This document shows, one piece after another, positions 10,725-22,012 of a stretch of DNA of 56,280 nt. The notes under the pieces were generated by a model. The model searched no databases and had not been told where the DNA came from. It saw only the letters and a program-made list of their open reading frames with translations. Origin of the DNA: Cyclospora cayetanensis (lineage: Eukaryota > Apicomplexa > Conoidasida > Eucoccidiorida > Eimeriidae); NCBI RefSeq assembly GCF_002999335.1, contig NW_020312171.1, positions 1 through 56,280 of the forward strand. Direction: 5' to 3'. The translations under genes and the position numbers were made by a program. Each line of letters opens with the position of its first letter. Position 1 is the stretch's first letter.

Positions 10725-13700
10725 TCATGGGAGAGCAGCCGCCTGCGGCTCCGCCAACTCTGTCGAGATGGCGAGGGGGTTGTTGCACTCGCTACTGGCT
10801 TCAAAGGCCTCCCTCTCAGCAGCAGCAGCAGCAACATCGCCTCCAGAAACAGCAATGCCTGACCCCACTGCAGCAAAATCACCCGAGGCTGCAGCAAAAT
10901 CACCCGAGGCTGCAGCGAAATCACCCGAGGCTGCAGCGTCGGGTGCAGCAGCAGCCGTAGTCGTAGTTGTCGGAGTACTTGAGGCAAACATTGCAGCTCC
11001 TAAGTCCATGTGCTGCTGACTGGGGGAGACAGACGAGCAGCAGGAGGTTCCTCCTATGGCATCCAGACGGTTCAAGAGCTCAAGAGCATACTGCACCAAC
11101 ACAGCACCCGCAGACAGCAGCAGCAACTGAGAGGCGTTCGAGGAAAGCAGCATCAACGGCCTCTGCAGCAGCAACGGCGAGGCGCAGAACCGCCAGCTGA
11201 TTGCATCTTTCCTGCTCTTCGAGGAAGGGAGACACGGAGAGCCGCTTAGAGACAGCCCCCACAGCGACAGTCCTTAGAAGTGGCTTCTCCGATAGTCCTT
11301 ACTCCGTGAAATTCAACTTTTTCGGCGCGCACTGCACAGGCAATCTCGGCAAAAAAAGACGATGGCGAGAAATAAATTCACAAGCAAAGGAGAGAAAGTA
11401 CAACTGAGCGGCGGAGAGGCACAAAGAAGGGGGGGGTGGGGGAAGGCGAAGAGAGATAAGGGAACTAGCTCTAAAAAGGAGACACAAAAAAGCGAAATTC
11501 GGTAGACAGACGCAGGCAACCTAGTGACATCCACCAATATATGCATGCTCATATATATTCGCTGCTCAGACGCCACACCTGCTGCCCCAACAGAGATAGA
11601 CAGAGCACCCGTGGCAGACGCGCATATCGTCAGCGACGCACTCTGAAGGAAGGCTTCCTGAATACGTTTTGCTGCTCCTTGCTGCACGAATTCTTCTCTC
11701 TGGGCGTCCGTGAGGTGTGGTGACACCTCAGCCATCAATTGATGCAACAAGACCCCCATCATCGCGCAACCTTCCTCCGTTGTCTCCTCAAAAAAAACCC
11801 CATCGCCATACACCTGAGAGAAAGCAGCAGCCTCACACACTGGAAAGTCTGCTGGTCCGCTAAAACACATTAAAAAAAACACCACAACAAGCATGCACAC
11901 GCACGCTTCGCAGCATCACAAGCAACCCCAACTACCAGCACCACCATTACCACTGAACTGCGCCACGCCTGCTGACCCTCTGCTTCATGGTCCCTCCATG
12001 CGCGTGCCGTCCTGCATCTGCTGTCTCTACATCTTCAAGCCGCGATTGCAAACGGTGCAGCTGCCCTTGCAGCTCTATGCGCTCATTCAGCAGCCTTGAA
12101 CGCGCCACTGCCTGAGCCTCCAACTGTACAGACACCCATAGCAGCAACAGCACAAAGCGCACGAGTGAAAAGCTGCTTTTCAGCAATCTGCACATGCAAC
12201 ATGAGGAAGCAAACATAAAAACTTAGACAGAGACACACACACATACAGAGATACACACATACAGATACACACATACACGTACATACAGAGATACACACAC
12301 ATACAGATACATACACACATACAGATACATACACACACATACAGATACATACACACACAGATACAGATACACACACACATACAGATACACACACACATAC
12401 AGATACACACAGAGATACACATACAGACAGCTACACCCATGCAGCAGCATAAAATCCCCGATTAATTTGGCGCTTTGCTCTCGGCTGTGGAACAAACGCA
12501 ACCCCCTAAAAGACACTGCTGGCACTAAACCGTCGGAAAAGGTTCAGACTCACCTCCGACTGCAATTGTTTCTTTTCCCTCTCAATGACCCCGTGTGATT
12601 GCCGCATTGCAGCAAGCTGCGGATCGCAACGAAAAAAGAACAGTGAGCAACCTCTGGGCGTTGAGGTAAAGCTGCGGTGTACAGACACGCGGTAAGCGCC
12701 TCTGAGTTCCCGTCACGCCGTACGAACACCTACCTCACGGAGGCATGCATCATTCTGCGCGTTTTGCCGTAAGAGTTGCTGATTCTCTGCGACACAACGC
12801 TGCAGCAGCAGCCACGGCAACCCGAGAGAACGGGCAAAAGATATTCAAGAGAACTATCGGCCTTGCAGCGGTTGCCGAGGCGTGCAGCAGACACGTGATT
12901 TCAGGGAACCTGAATCTGCATCCACAGCTCGAGCGGCTGGAGTGTATGTACAGCGTACTGTGCATACCTCCAATTCGGTTTCTACCACTTGGAGTCGCTC
13001 AGCGAGAACGTCGCGCTGCGTCTTGAGAGACTGGGCAGCCTCCTGAGGCGGAAGCGCAGCAACACAGCACCTCCTGATGTCTAGGAGCTGGCGATTACGA
13101 GTTATTACGACATTGGGGGGAGCTGCATCATGCAGGACGGGGGGGTGTTATCCCTCGCGAGAGCCGCCGTTGAGGCTTCATCTCCCTCACCTCCGCATTG
13201 TGCTGCAGCTGCTGCATCTTCGTGTGTGTTTCCGCGAGGAGAGAGCGCTGCTTTTGCAGCTCCTTGAAGAGCTGCTGCTCCCGTGCATTGGCTTGCTGAA
13301 GCAGCATCGCCATCTCGCTGTTGTATCTCCGCAAACGCACAGCTTCTGCAAGGGACTGTTGGCGATGCGCTTCTAAGGCTTCCACGAACGCTGTGTGACC
13401 CCCCCACAGAAACACACACCTGATCGACTGCAGATGCAGCTGGTGAATCCTCTTTGAGACAGCGCGCATGCAGGATGTCTCAAAGAGGCTCTACCGACAC
13501 CGAGGCTGCCCCCGAGAGCGCAACCAGCAGTGTCTCCAGGGGAGCTGTTTAGAGCAGACCTTGGTCTGCACAGAAACTCGAGTTGGGTAGGAGCACCAAG
13601 CAGCATGCAAAGCTTTTTGCAAGCGGTTTTTATCGAGCTCGAAAGGAGTCGGGAGGGAGGGAGGCGCGTTTGCGTGTGTTTTCATCCGCGTAGCCGCGGC

Positions 13701-14537
13701 TTACCCAGAAGTTCGTGGAGTAAGAAGAGACAGTCCGTCTGCTCTCCTCCCGCCAAGAGGGGGGAAGGCACCCCCCCTTGTTGCTCCGAGGCTATTGTTT
13801 GACGTCTCCTTATGATCGTCTCCAAGCAGTCAGCTCCCGAAGCCCGAAAATGAGGCGCTGCTGCCTCGCGCTGTACAGACACCGCACGCTCCGCTGCGAC
13901 CCCGCCAGTGGCTGCTGCTGTGCTGCTTCTGCTGCTGCTCTGCGGACTGCGAGCGACAGCAGCTGCAGATCCAGCAGCAGCAGCAATGCCGCCGTCTGAC
14001 TGCGGGCGGAGACGCAGCGGGGAAGAAGCGCCCGGAAGTGTCTCCAAGGAATGCACGGCTGCAGATGAGGTTCCTGTGAGAAAAACAGCACATGCTGCGG
14101 GCTGCATTGCGTGAGCCCTCCCCTCCTACAGAAAGTGGAAAAGAGCCCGAAATCTGCAGACGCCGAGCCGGGAGTTCTTGCCCTTCGGAGTGTATGGACA
14201 CGAAACAGCATGCTGCTTTGCGGGAGGGGAGCCACAGCACCACCCACCCCTCCGCCGATTCGCGCGAACCCCCAAAGGCAAATTTTGCATCCCCTGGGAT
14301 CCTACCGGATTGAATGCGTGGCCTTAGTCTAGCGCGAATCTCCTCTATGGTGTGGGTAGACTGCATTCTTTGGGGAGAACCTCGAGGAGCGCCACTGCCG
14401 GCAGCAGCAGCGGCTGCTGCTGCAGCCGCTGCGCCGTTCACACAGCTGCTTCGTGTGGGCGTTTGATCGAAGGCGAGGGCCTCACAGGATGTGGGAGGGC
14501 CCCCCCCCTTGGGTTCCCCTTCCGAAGAAACATCCAT
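10725..14537 (-). CDS. Coiled-coil protein, multi-exon, function unknown
   Basis: Seven exons on the minus strand join with consistent phases: 14537-14306, 14073-13705, 13390-13191, 13042-12968, 12799-12734, 12616-12554 and 12123-11951; an eighth starts at 11859. The start is the ATG at 14537 (MDVSSEGEPK), followed by a polyAla run and HTIEEIRARLRPRIQSG. Exons 3-7 encode heptad-rich coiled coil, e.g. FVEALEAHRQQSLAEAVR, EAAQSLKTQRDVLAERLQ and LLNERIELQGQLHRLQSR. Exon 8 encodes a non-coiled segment (VYGDGVFFEETTEEG, HLTDAQREEFVQQ). The 3' end is unresolved: open frames at 11262-11080 and 11174-10725 (three SGDFAAA units) probably hold the last exons. I recognise no family; a structural or cytoskeletal role would be a guess. 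Confidence 0.6.
10869..10940. repeat. 21-bp tandem repeat, three copies
   Basis: GCTGCAGCAAAATCACCCGAG repeats three times in tandem with one substitution. On the minus strand it encodes SGDFAAA units inside the probable last exon of the coiled-coil gene. Confidence 0.85.
12125..12136 (-). promoter_or_regulatory. GTGTCTGTACA motif at a splice acceptor of the coiled-coil gene
   Basis: Read on the gene's sense strand the sequence is GGTGTCTGTACAG, followed at once by exon 7. The motif therefore supplies the acceptor AG of the intron that ends at 12124. Confidence 0.4.
12225..12432. repeat. (ACACATACAGAT)n array in a coiled-coil gene intron
   Basis: Units of ACACACATACAGATAC, variably shortened, fill the intron between exon 6 (ends 12554) and exon 7 (starts 12123). 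Confidence 0.88.
12678..12688 (-). promoter_or_regulatory. GTGTCTGTACA motif in a coiled-coil gene intron
   Basis: Exact 11-mer on the sense strand, with one arm extended (GTGTCTGTACACC), inside the intron between exons 5 and 6, about 60 nt before the acceptor. Confidence 0.4.
13872..13883 (-). promoter_or_regulatory. GTGTCTGTACA motif within coiled-coil gene exon 2
   Basis: On the sense strand it reads GGTGTCTGTACAG and codes for Val-Ser-Val-Gln in the exon 2 model. Because it ends in CAG it could instead be an alternative acceptor. Confidence 0.35.
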
Positions 14538-14549
14538 CCCCGCAAACAA

Positions 14550-16912
14550 CCCCTTTGTACCCCCCTCCCTGAACCAGGGCAGCTCGAAGAGAGTCTAGAG
14601 CAGCCTTCAGGCCGCCATCGCGCGCACCTGCTGGAAGGGGGAGATCCGAGAGACTTGCAGAAGCTGCGATCGAGTGACTCTACACTGCGGTGGGTGTCAC
14701 CAGGGCTGGACTGCAGCCGATTTCGAGGTGCTTGGCAGGGAACTCCTGGAGGCAGCTCGCGATAGGCGCTGCGAGACAAGAGATCGCTTTGAGTCAAGAA
14801 CTCGAAATCGTCAAATTCGAAAGTCTAAGAAGGCTGCATTAACAGCGACTTATGGCCAGGGCAAGTGAGACGTGCTAGGGCGAAAGGGGCCCCTCTGAAG
14901 TATGAACCCTCTCGAGGGCGCCCTTCTGTGTAGCAGAGTACATTTAAATCGTCAAAAGGCATCATTCGTGGCCTTTGTGGCACGGCCAAGCTGCGGCGCC
15001 GTGCAGAGCTGCATGTACACCGCAAAGAGCAGCCTACAACAACCCCACCCCAAGGATGCCTAGAAGTCCGTTTGCGTTCAGGGGGGGTGCCACAGTGTTC
15101 TGTTCATTTTAAAATCTTTTCCAGGGCCTTTTGAGGATCTAGTGCGATAGATACATGCCTAATATGCAGGGGACCGCTGGAAGCCGCTTGGGGAGAGATG
15201 CTCGTCCAGCCGAATACTACGATTTTCTTCGCTAGATGGGATTGAGGCGCGAATAAGCGCTCTACTCAAGCGCATGGGAGGGCCGACAGTCTCACGCTCG
15301 CTCGCACCAGGTCTTATAACTCCGTACCATATTTAGCAGGAGGGGAGGCTCGCCCAGCCTGGCCTGCCTGTACCAAAGGCAACGACACCGTGTAACATGT
15401 GAAAACCAAAAGACCAAGCCAAAACACCCATACACTGTGCTTGCTCTATTTGCTTTTGGTGCTTAGGCCACAGTTCGCCGCAAGTTCTGCCCAGCTTCTG
15501 GGCAATCGCGAAAAACAGTCGCTCGCCATAGGCCCCCCAGAGCCTGTAAGGCACTCCAGAGGAGCACGAGGGCTTCCGTGGATGGGATTGTCGCCGATGC
15601 ACACCTAGAGACAATACGCTCGAAACACAGTAGCCATGGGTCTGTAGAACCAATGCTATTTCGTCTTTGAACGGAGACACGGTGCAAGTGAGGCACGCGG
15701 AGATATACGGGAAGGGCAGTTCTGCACTGTTTGGTCGTCTTCAAAAGAGACCCTTGACTGCACTGTGCAATCTCACGCTAGAAAGCTCGCTATTCTCCTT
15801 GAGCCCTCCCGCGCACGGCGTTCCACCAGAACGCGGGGAGGTGAGTCGCAATGAGGGTGGTTGCAAGAAGGTGCAACCTTGACCGGGCGCTCTTGGCCTT
15901 AGCAGCGAGCCACAGAGTGTAACTCCATCGAAAGGGTTTAGCTGTGAATTCGTGGGTAATGCATTTTAGTTGTGCTCTCCAACAAGCCGAATGCACAAAG
16001 CGGTTAGCCGCTGCAGCCAACGCTTTTCCACGCTAATGCATATTTTTTTACCACCTGAAGGAACAAGTGCCAAAGTGAAGCCCCGCTCGTTGATGGTACG
16101 GGTTTGTTTGCATGTCCTTTTGGGAGTATGCGATACAAGGCAGAAATGACCCTAGTGGTCAAGACTGAATCATCTGCTGTCTTACACTTGGCTCTAGCGA
16201 GCTAATAAGCTACATGCAGACACTCTCTACTACACTCGTTCTTCCTTAGGTATTATTCCTTTAGAATGGGTAAGAGGATGACAATTGATGCGCTTTTACA
16301 AACCGCGCTAGCTGTCACACGCCCCTAGCTGTGCTTGCTCGGAGTCACTGAAGAGTGCAGCTTGGCTTTGTCTGGCTGTCTCCCTCCCCCTATCGATTCT
16401 GCGGGAGGCAGGGGGATGGGGATGCGTTTGTGGGGGAAGAATTGTGTGCTTTTGAAAAGCCTCAGTCGCTTTCTAAAAATTTGTCACTCCGTCTGCCTTC
16501 ATGCGTTTCCCTACAGAGCTATCACGTGAAGTGTGGAGCGGCACACCACCACTGACCACTTGCGAACTAGCTCCCGTGGCTCGCCTTGGATTGTAGCTGA
16601 GGGCCCTCCCAGCAGCCTTTAGGTCATGCATTTGATTTAGGCATGAATGCACGAGTGCCTCAACAGATAGATAATTCCACTGGGAGGTGCACCCCTGAAT
16701 GCACGCAAGCGTCTCGCCTTGACTGTTGGTACGCGGGAGAGAGAAGGAGCAGTGCTCAGAGCGCAACGGGGCAGAAGGCCGAGTGGGTTCTGTGCCTGCC
16801 TCGCTGTGGGAACGCGGAGGCTTCGAGTGTACCTTAAAAGGCCTCCTGGCAGGGCCCTAACGCTAAATCTAAGACACGATTGGAAGCCGCAATATATCCC
16901 CTACGCGCTTCC
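14550..16912. other. Repeat-poor intergenic region, no supported gene
   Basis: About 2.4 kb of balanced composition without CAG runs or microsatellites. All open frames are short, overlap on both strands and show no recognisable domain. It probably contains promoter sequence for the coiled-coil gene and 3' flank of the HSBP1-like gene. Confidence 0.6.
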
Positions 16913-17483
16913 CTACAAATTTTCCGAAGAGGCCCCCTGGGGCCCCACTTGACACCCAAGAGGATTTTCCCCTTCCTCCTCAGCAAGCATCGTTGTGAGC
17001 TGCCTCTCCAGCCCGTCGAGTTTGCAGGCCATGTCATCTAGTTTTCCCAGAATGCTCGAGCTCAACGACGCGAATTTGGCATTCATGTCTTGCAGCAACT
17101 CTTGAAGGGCCTCACTCAGCTCGCCAGCGCCCTGGGCGCCAGCCACGGGGGCCCCCGACGACGCGACGCGAGGGGGTAAAGAACCCACGGGGCCCCCGGC
17201 GAAGGCAGGAATGCCTGCGCCGCCATTTGAGAGGACCTCTGAGAGCACCAGAGAAGAACGCACAAAGAAATGGCAGGTCCAGGTGGGAAGCAGACGCTGC
17301 TTCTCAGGCTACGCGCTGAAGAGGAGTTCGACTGGTGAGCGCTTGGAGAACCATACCGTGGACAGATTGATCCTGCCGTTGCTGCTGCCTCTGTTGCTGC
17401 AGAGATGCGAGGGAAGGGCCTTCTCCAGTCGCCGCTGCAGGGGGCGAGGCGCTTCCCCCGGATCCTACGTCCAGACCGCTCAT
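16913..17483 (-). CDS. Heat shock factor-binding protein 1 (HSBP1)-like protein
   Basis: Two exons, 17483-17357 and 17238-16913, join in phase 1 (donor GTATGG, acceptor CTCTCAG) into about 150 residues. Residues roughly 79-123 carry the HSBP1 heptad core: ALQELLQDMNAKFASLSSS, ILGKLDDMACKLDGLE and RQLTTMLAEE. These line up with the animal pattern LLQQMQDKFQTMS...IIGRIDDMSSRIDDLE. HSBP1 proteins form small trimeric coiled coils that bind the HSF1 trimerisation domain in animals. The N-terminal 75 residues are low complexity (Gly/Ser/Ala and Gln), and the short C-terminal tail is not conserved. Animal HSBP1 is only about 75 residues, so this one is doubled by flanking disordered sequence. The upstream gene starts only about 60 bp away. 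I saw no HSF gene in the window. Confidence 0.8.
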
Positions 17484-17544
17484 CTTCGCTGCAGGGGCTC
17501 TTTTGATGCTGGAGCTGCCCGCTCCCCGTGCAGCTATGCGCCGT

Positions 17545-18051
17545 CTATGGCTTTGGTAGGAACCACGATTCTGTATACGGCTGCCGAGAGAACAGCACAG
17601 CACAACCAAGAGCGTGCAAATGCTGAAAACGAGGTGAAAGAGTCTCTGGAGATCCTAAACACGAGAAACCCTGACCGCAAACGTAATGCGCACAAGACGT
17701 ACCAAGCCCTGCAAATCCTGCAGCCACAAAGCTGTAGAAGTAGCGATCTCCGGTGCGGGGTGCTCTCTGAATAGCCTGCAGGAATGCAGCAGAGGCGGCC
17801 CCTGAAAGAAGGCAGAAGCCCAAGATGCGGCACTGCAAGCAGTCTCCTGATGCTGCTGCTGCTAACGGGGGGTAGCTACTGCTGTTGCTGTTGGTGGGGG
17901 TGGCAGTGCTGTTGCAGCGGTAGGCGAAAGCCTCGTGTACAGACACTGGAAGGAAAGGTTTGGAGAACGACAGCAAGGAATTACAAGGTGTATATACGGG
18001 AGGGCCACTGGAGAGTGCGGGTGAGGGCTTAGGAAGGTCCTCGCTCATCAT
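17545..18051 (-). CDS. Small two-Cys membrane protein resembling DMAC1/TMEM261 (DUF4536)
   Basis: A 168-residue open frame starts at tandem ATGs (18051, 18048). Residues roughly 74-135 read DCLQCRILGFCLLSGAAS followed by a second hydrophobic segment (FYSFVAAGFAGLGTSCAHY). The C-x2-C-R-[IV]-L start and two short membrane helices with a charged hinge match the DUF4536 pattern seen in human DMAC1, a factor for assembly of the distal membrane arm of mitochondrial complex I. Apicomplexans lack the multisubunit complex I, so if the match holds the protein must do something else, probably still in the mitochondrial membrane. The call rests on a short motif. The N-terminal 70 residues are low complexity and could contain an intron: CCTTCCAG at about 17947 is a possible acceptor. 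Confidence 0.45.
   Translation of the reverse strand: MMSEDLPKPSPALSSGPPVYTPCNSLLSFSKPFLPVSVHEAFAYRCNSTATPTNSNSSSYPPLAAAASGDCLQCRILGFCLLSGAASAAFLQAIQRAPRTGDRYFYSFVAAGFAGLGTSCAHYVCGQGFSCLGSPETLSPRFQHLHALGCAVLFSRQPYTESWFLPKP
17936..17946 (-). promoter_or_regulatory. GTGTCTGTACA motif in the DMAC1-like gene
   Basis: Sense-strand exact copy directly after TTTCCTTCCA, so it either codes for Val-Ser-Val-His or sits at an intron acceptor (CCAG|TGTCTG). Confidence 0.35.
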
Positions 18052-18061
18052 CCAGCCCCCA

Positions 18062-18229
18062 ATGACGCTGTACCGGATCCTGCCGTTGGCTCTGCTGTTT
18101 CTGCTGCCGCTGTTCTTGCTGCATTCAGAGGGAGAGAGAGAGGGACGAGTTACACGTCTTACGCGGCGGGGCTCGTGGTGCTGCCCGAACAGTCAGCTTT
18201 TACATGTTGGACCGTGGAGCACAGGCTAA
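18062..18229 (+). CDS. Possible signal-peptide first exon
   Basis: The ATG at 18062 opens MTLYRILPLALLFLLPLFLL, a textbook hydrophobic signal sequence, then a charged Glu/Arg stretch. It begins 10 bp from the divergently oriented ATG at 18051. It could be the first exon of a plus-strand gene leading toward the RING protein at 20.8 kb, but no spliced connection could be traced. Confidence 0.3.
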   Translation: MTLYRILPLALLFLLPLFLLHSEGEREGRVTRLTRRGSWCCPNSQLLHVGPWSTG

Positions 18230-18572
18230 GACACGAAGTGGCACAATAACAAAAGAAAGGGTACGCATACAGGTGGTTTCGGTGCGGTCATTGGTAGTGT
18301 TGCTCATGACGCTGCCTGCAGCCAGAAGAGGGCTACAGAGCAGGGCTTTTTCTGGGGTGTCTGGACAGCTCGCAGGTAGCACTGCCGACGATCTGATGAG
18401 ACAACAGCGCGAATCAAATACTAAAATGCATTTATCCTTTTTTTCAACACGTTCTGATATATCTACAGAGTAAGCGAGAGCTGCAACACTGCGCGTGCCG
18501 CTCGGTTGCAGCAGCCACACAGGAGCAATTGGCAGCAGGAGCGAACAGTGTTGCTGCCGCCACGGGTGATCT

Positions 18573-19059
18573 TCAAGTTGCACGTAAAACAATCAGCGGG
18601 TTAGAAATGCTGAGGGCTCCGTATTGGCGATGAAGTCGCGTCTCCTTGCGCAAATTTTGTTGCGGGCACCAGCACACCGCAGCCGCAAGCAACACGGGTA
18701 ACACCGACAGCAACAGCATCAACCATTGCAAATTTGTGGTGACTCCCCCTAGGGCTGCGTCTGCCTTCCTGTACATCTCAGTGGCTCCTGCGTTTGCTGC
18801 TGTCTTGGGCATGTATAGAGAGAGCAGCTGTGACACCAGTTGCATCAGAAGTGGCAGCATCAGCGAAGGAGCGATCGCATACGGCAGCACCAGCAGCACA
18901 GGCAGCAGCAGCTTGTATCCGCGCATATAGCGTCCCTAACAGGAGGCTTATCCACAACAGCGGCGTGGGCTGCAGCAGCATGGAAAAGGCCACGTGGTTG
19001 ATGACGCAGTCGAGCTCCTGAAAGCGGCAATGCTCTTCTAGAGAATGGGTAGGGGGCAT
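18573..19059 (-). CDS. Possible multi-pass membrane protein, exons unresolved
   Basis: Two overlapping minus-strand frames are strongly hydrophobic. The first (19059 to about 18930) contains CVINHVAFSMLLQPTPLLW; the second (18926-18573) contains YKLLLPVLLVLPYAIAPSL and LQWLMLLLSVLPVLLAAAV. Leu/Ala-rich CTG repeats can mimic membrane helices, so this is weak. I recognise no family. Confidence 0.25.
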
Positions 19060-19374
19060 GCTTCTACTTGTGCTGCTACTGCTTCTGCCACCCCTGCTGC
19101 TGGAGCTGTCGATGCGAACTTGTTGCTGCTGCCTGCCACTGCGAGGAGGGCATGCATGCCCTTCCCAGCCTCACTTGCGCTTTGTCGTGCATGCGGCGTG
19201 ATGGTATTTGGGAACAGACGATCCGGGCGAAGTGGTGATATGGCTCTTCATATTTGCGCTTGTGGTGAGTGCTCTCTTGAAAGCAAGGCCTTTTTCCCCT
19301 CTCACGTGCTGCCGATGGTCTCTTCTCGTAGACACTCCAGGAGGCTAGCTGAGACACCTCTTGTTTTGCCTGAC

Positions 19375-19698
19375 TTTGTAGCGCTCTGGCGGTTTCGGAG
19401 TTGGTTCTTGCCGATAAATCTGCCGCTTTCCAAGCCCTGCAGAATCAGCTGGATTCAGCGAAAGGCGGAATCTAATCGCATCGAGCCTGCACAGATCCGT
19501 GTGTTTGCGGATTTACGCATGCATTTGCAGACCGCACTAGCCTCCGTCTTGTGCGTTTTGACGCGACACTGGCAACGAGCTGCTGAGGCACGACAGGTGC
19601 AGCAGCGGCAGCAGCAGCAGCAGCAGCAAAACAGGGAGCGACAGGCAGATCAGAGGCGGCAGCACCACTTGGCGTTGCTACGGCATTTAGAACAAGAA
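19375..19698 (+). CDS. Possible Gln-rich coiled-coil exon
   Basis: The plus-strand frame contains RVFADLRMHLQTALASV, WQRAAEARQVQQRQ, a Gln run and HLALLRHLEQE, ending at a good donor (GAA|GTATGC at 19699). It may belong to the same plus-strand gene as the RING exons at 20.8-22 kb. Neither the start nor the next exon could be fixed. Confidence 0.25.
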
Positions 19699-20249
19699 GT
19701 ATGCGTTTTTGATCTTAGGCTAGGAGGGTCGCTGGCACAGCGGCTGCTGATGCTGCTGCGAAACTCGGTGTTGCACATACAGAGCGCAACAGTGCGGCTG
19801 CTGCACTCGCTTGCTTCGCGAGTTTCGCTGCAGGGATTCTTAGGCGAGAAGGGCGATAGGATAGTTTTTTAGGGGGGAAGGGGTAGAGGGGACAGATTGG
19901 TAGCTTGCGCATTGATTGGGAATGCGCGTGTGGCACAAATCTGCTGCTGGCTATGGAGAATTAGCAGCAGCAGAAAATTTCGCAGCGACTGCTGTTCGTG
20001 CGGTGTCTTGTTGTGCATCTGCTGCAGTCTGCTGCACTGCTCTCTGCTATTGGTCTGCCACGCTTTGGGGGCAGTCTGCTCGAGCAAGAAGCGCCAGAAG
20101 ACAACATAGAGGCAAGACGCTAGAGAATGTTTTTTGGAGCAGTGACAGTAGCGAATTTTGTGAACAGAGAGAGGAGGGGGCAAGGGGGGGGAGCGAGGGT
20201 CTGTGACTTCCACCGTTTACAGTAGGGAGTCTTGAAATATAATGATTCC

Positions 20250-20500
20250 GACAGTACGTATGTATGTGTATGTATGTATATGTATATGTGAGTGTGTTTA
20301 CATGTATGTGTGTATGTGAGTGTGTTTGTGTATGTATGTGTATATGAGTGTGTTTACATGTATGTTTTTTATGTGTTCACCTGTATCTGTGTGATGTATG
20401 TGTATATATGAGTGTGTTTTCATGCATGATTTTTATGTGTGCACATGTATGTATATGTATGTATGTGTGTTTATGTATTTATGTGTTTCCAAGTATGTGT
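20250..20500. repeat. TATG/TGTGTATG microsatellite
   Basis: Degenerate TATGTGTATG and GAGTGTGTTTACATG units, probably intronic, upstream of the first RING protein. Confidence 0.8.
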
Positions 20501-20823
20501 GGAATTTGAATGCGCAGAATTGGTGCCCGGCGAAGCCGTATGGGAAGGTGCGAGCGTCGCAAGTTTTGCTGCTGAGGCTGCTGTTGTGTGCAGTGTCTGT
20601 GTAGTTTTTGTGGTTGTTGTTGCTGCTGCTGCCGCTGGCTTGCTGGCTAGCGTTGCCTTGCGTGTTTCTCCTGTTGGCTATCCGAAGAAGGGGGCAGGGA
20701 GGGAGTGAGGGAAAGGGGGTGTTCTAGGGAAACTTTCTATGGAGCATGCGTGGCAAGATTGCTCGCAGACGCTGCACAGGCTGCAGACACTCTGCCTGTG
20801 CGACGCTGTGCTTCTTCCTGCAG

Positions 20824-21223
20824 GTGCTCGAGGATTTGGAGCATGCAGAGGCTCCTCAAGAGCTGGAGAGCCACGCCAGTGCCTCAAGGCCAAATGTGGC
20901 GAGCGCTGCTGCTGCAGCGGCAGCTGCGAGTGACAGCCAGCAGCAAGAGTCTTCCCAGCAGTCGGCAGAGCAGCAGCGGCAGCTAAGTGTTGGCGAGCTG
21001 ATGGGCGCATCGAAGGGTTCAGCCGCAACAGGAGGAGAAGAACGGCTTCCTCCCACCGGCGATGCTGCGCCTTCAGAAGCCGATGAAGGCGCTCAACGAC
21101 CGTCTAGTGACGCAGGCGGCAAGGAGACACAAGGAGAGGACGGAAACAACCTGTAAGCGCGTCAGCAGCGCACTCTGCGCAAGCAGCCATGCGTATCTGT
21201 ATATATATAAAATAATATATCTA

Positions 21224-21295
<72 letters not shown>

Positions 21296-22012
21296 GCGAT
21301 GCACGACGAGTGCTGCTGCCGCTGCGTGAGGAACGCTTTGGGGGGGAGGAGCGACTATTGAACTTTTCGTATATCTATATATATATATATATCTATATAT
21401 ATATATGTATGTATGTATGTGTGTGTTGACATCAGATGCTCGATCTGCTTTGAAGCCTTCTCCCCTTCCGCCCTAGTTCGCATGCTACCTTGCCATCATC
21501 TGTATCACAGATGCTGTATTGATGCCTGGTTTGTCAGGAGCGCCGTAAGCAGTCCCTTCCATTTGTGCCTCGCTACGCTTTTGTCCTCGCCGACTTCGCG
21601 AGGCATGCAGAGACTTCTGCAATTTCTTGCTGGTTGTGCATGCGCGGTCTTGTAGAGGCCAGCGTTGCCTGTTTTTCACATGCAGCTTCTGTCTGTGCGC
21701 GGAAGCCGCCTCTACTGCATGTGCTGCGTTCTGCCGAGTCTTTTGCGGTGGAATTCTCGCCAAACTGCCTGCCATGAAAACGACCTGCTGCCCATTGTTA
21801 GCCGTAGGATGCTGCGGTGGGTGCTGCTGCTGCTGCAGTTGTGCCCGCTGTGCATGCGGGACTACACGGAAGAACTGGGGGGCCCCCCGGAGGGGGCCCC
21901 CTCGCAGCAGTTTGGCTCTGTGGCTGTCGCTGATGCCTCTGCAGCCCTTGCCCTCCTGGCGTTCCTGGAGCATCACCCCTCTATGCATGCGCAGTCGCAC
22001 AACGCCGTGTGA
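20824..22012 (+). CDS. RING-H2 E3 ubiquitin ligase-like protein 1 (C-terminal exons)
   Basis: Three exons are clear: 20824-21152, 21436-21544 and 21839-22012 (TGA at 22010). The middle exon encodes CSICFEAFSPSALVRMLPC, HHLYHRCCIDAWFVRSA; the last starts LCPLCMRDYT. Together they give the C3H2C3 RING-H2 finger (C-x2-C, C-x-H-x2-H-x2-C, W, C-P-x-C) that binds an E2 enzyme. The exon before is acidic, Gln- and Ala-rich (VLEDLEHAEAPQELES). The introns sit in phase 2 just before the first Cys and in phase 0 after RSA. Upstream exons are not resolved; frames near 19.96-20.1 kb could supply a membrane segment followed by Arg-rich sequence, as in the paralogue at 26-28 kb. The first intron holds a (GA)n run and TA repeats. 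Confidence 0.82.
21229..21290. repeat. (GA)n in a RING protein 1 intron
   Basis: About 31 uninterrupted GA dinucleotides, followed at 21365-21420 by ATATCTATAT and TATG repeats, inside the intron 21153-21435. Confidence 0.92.
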
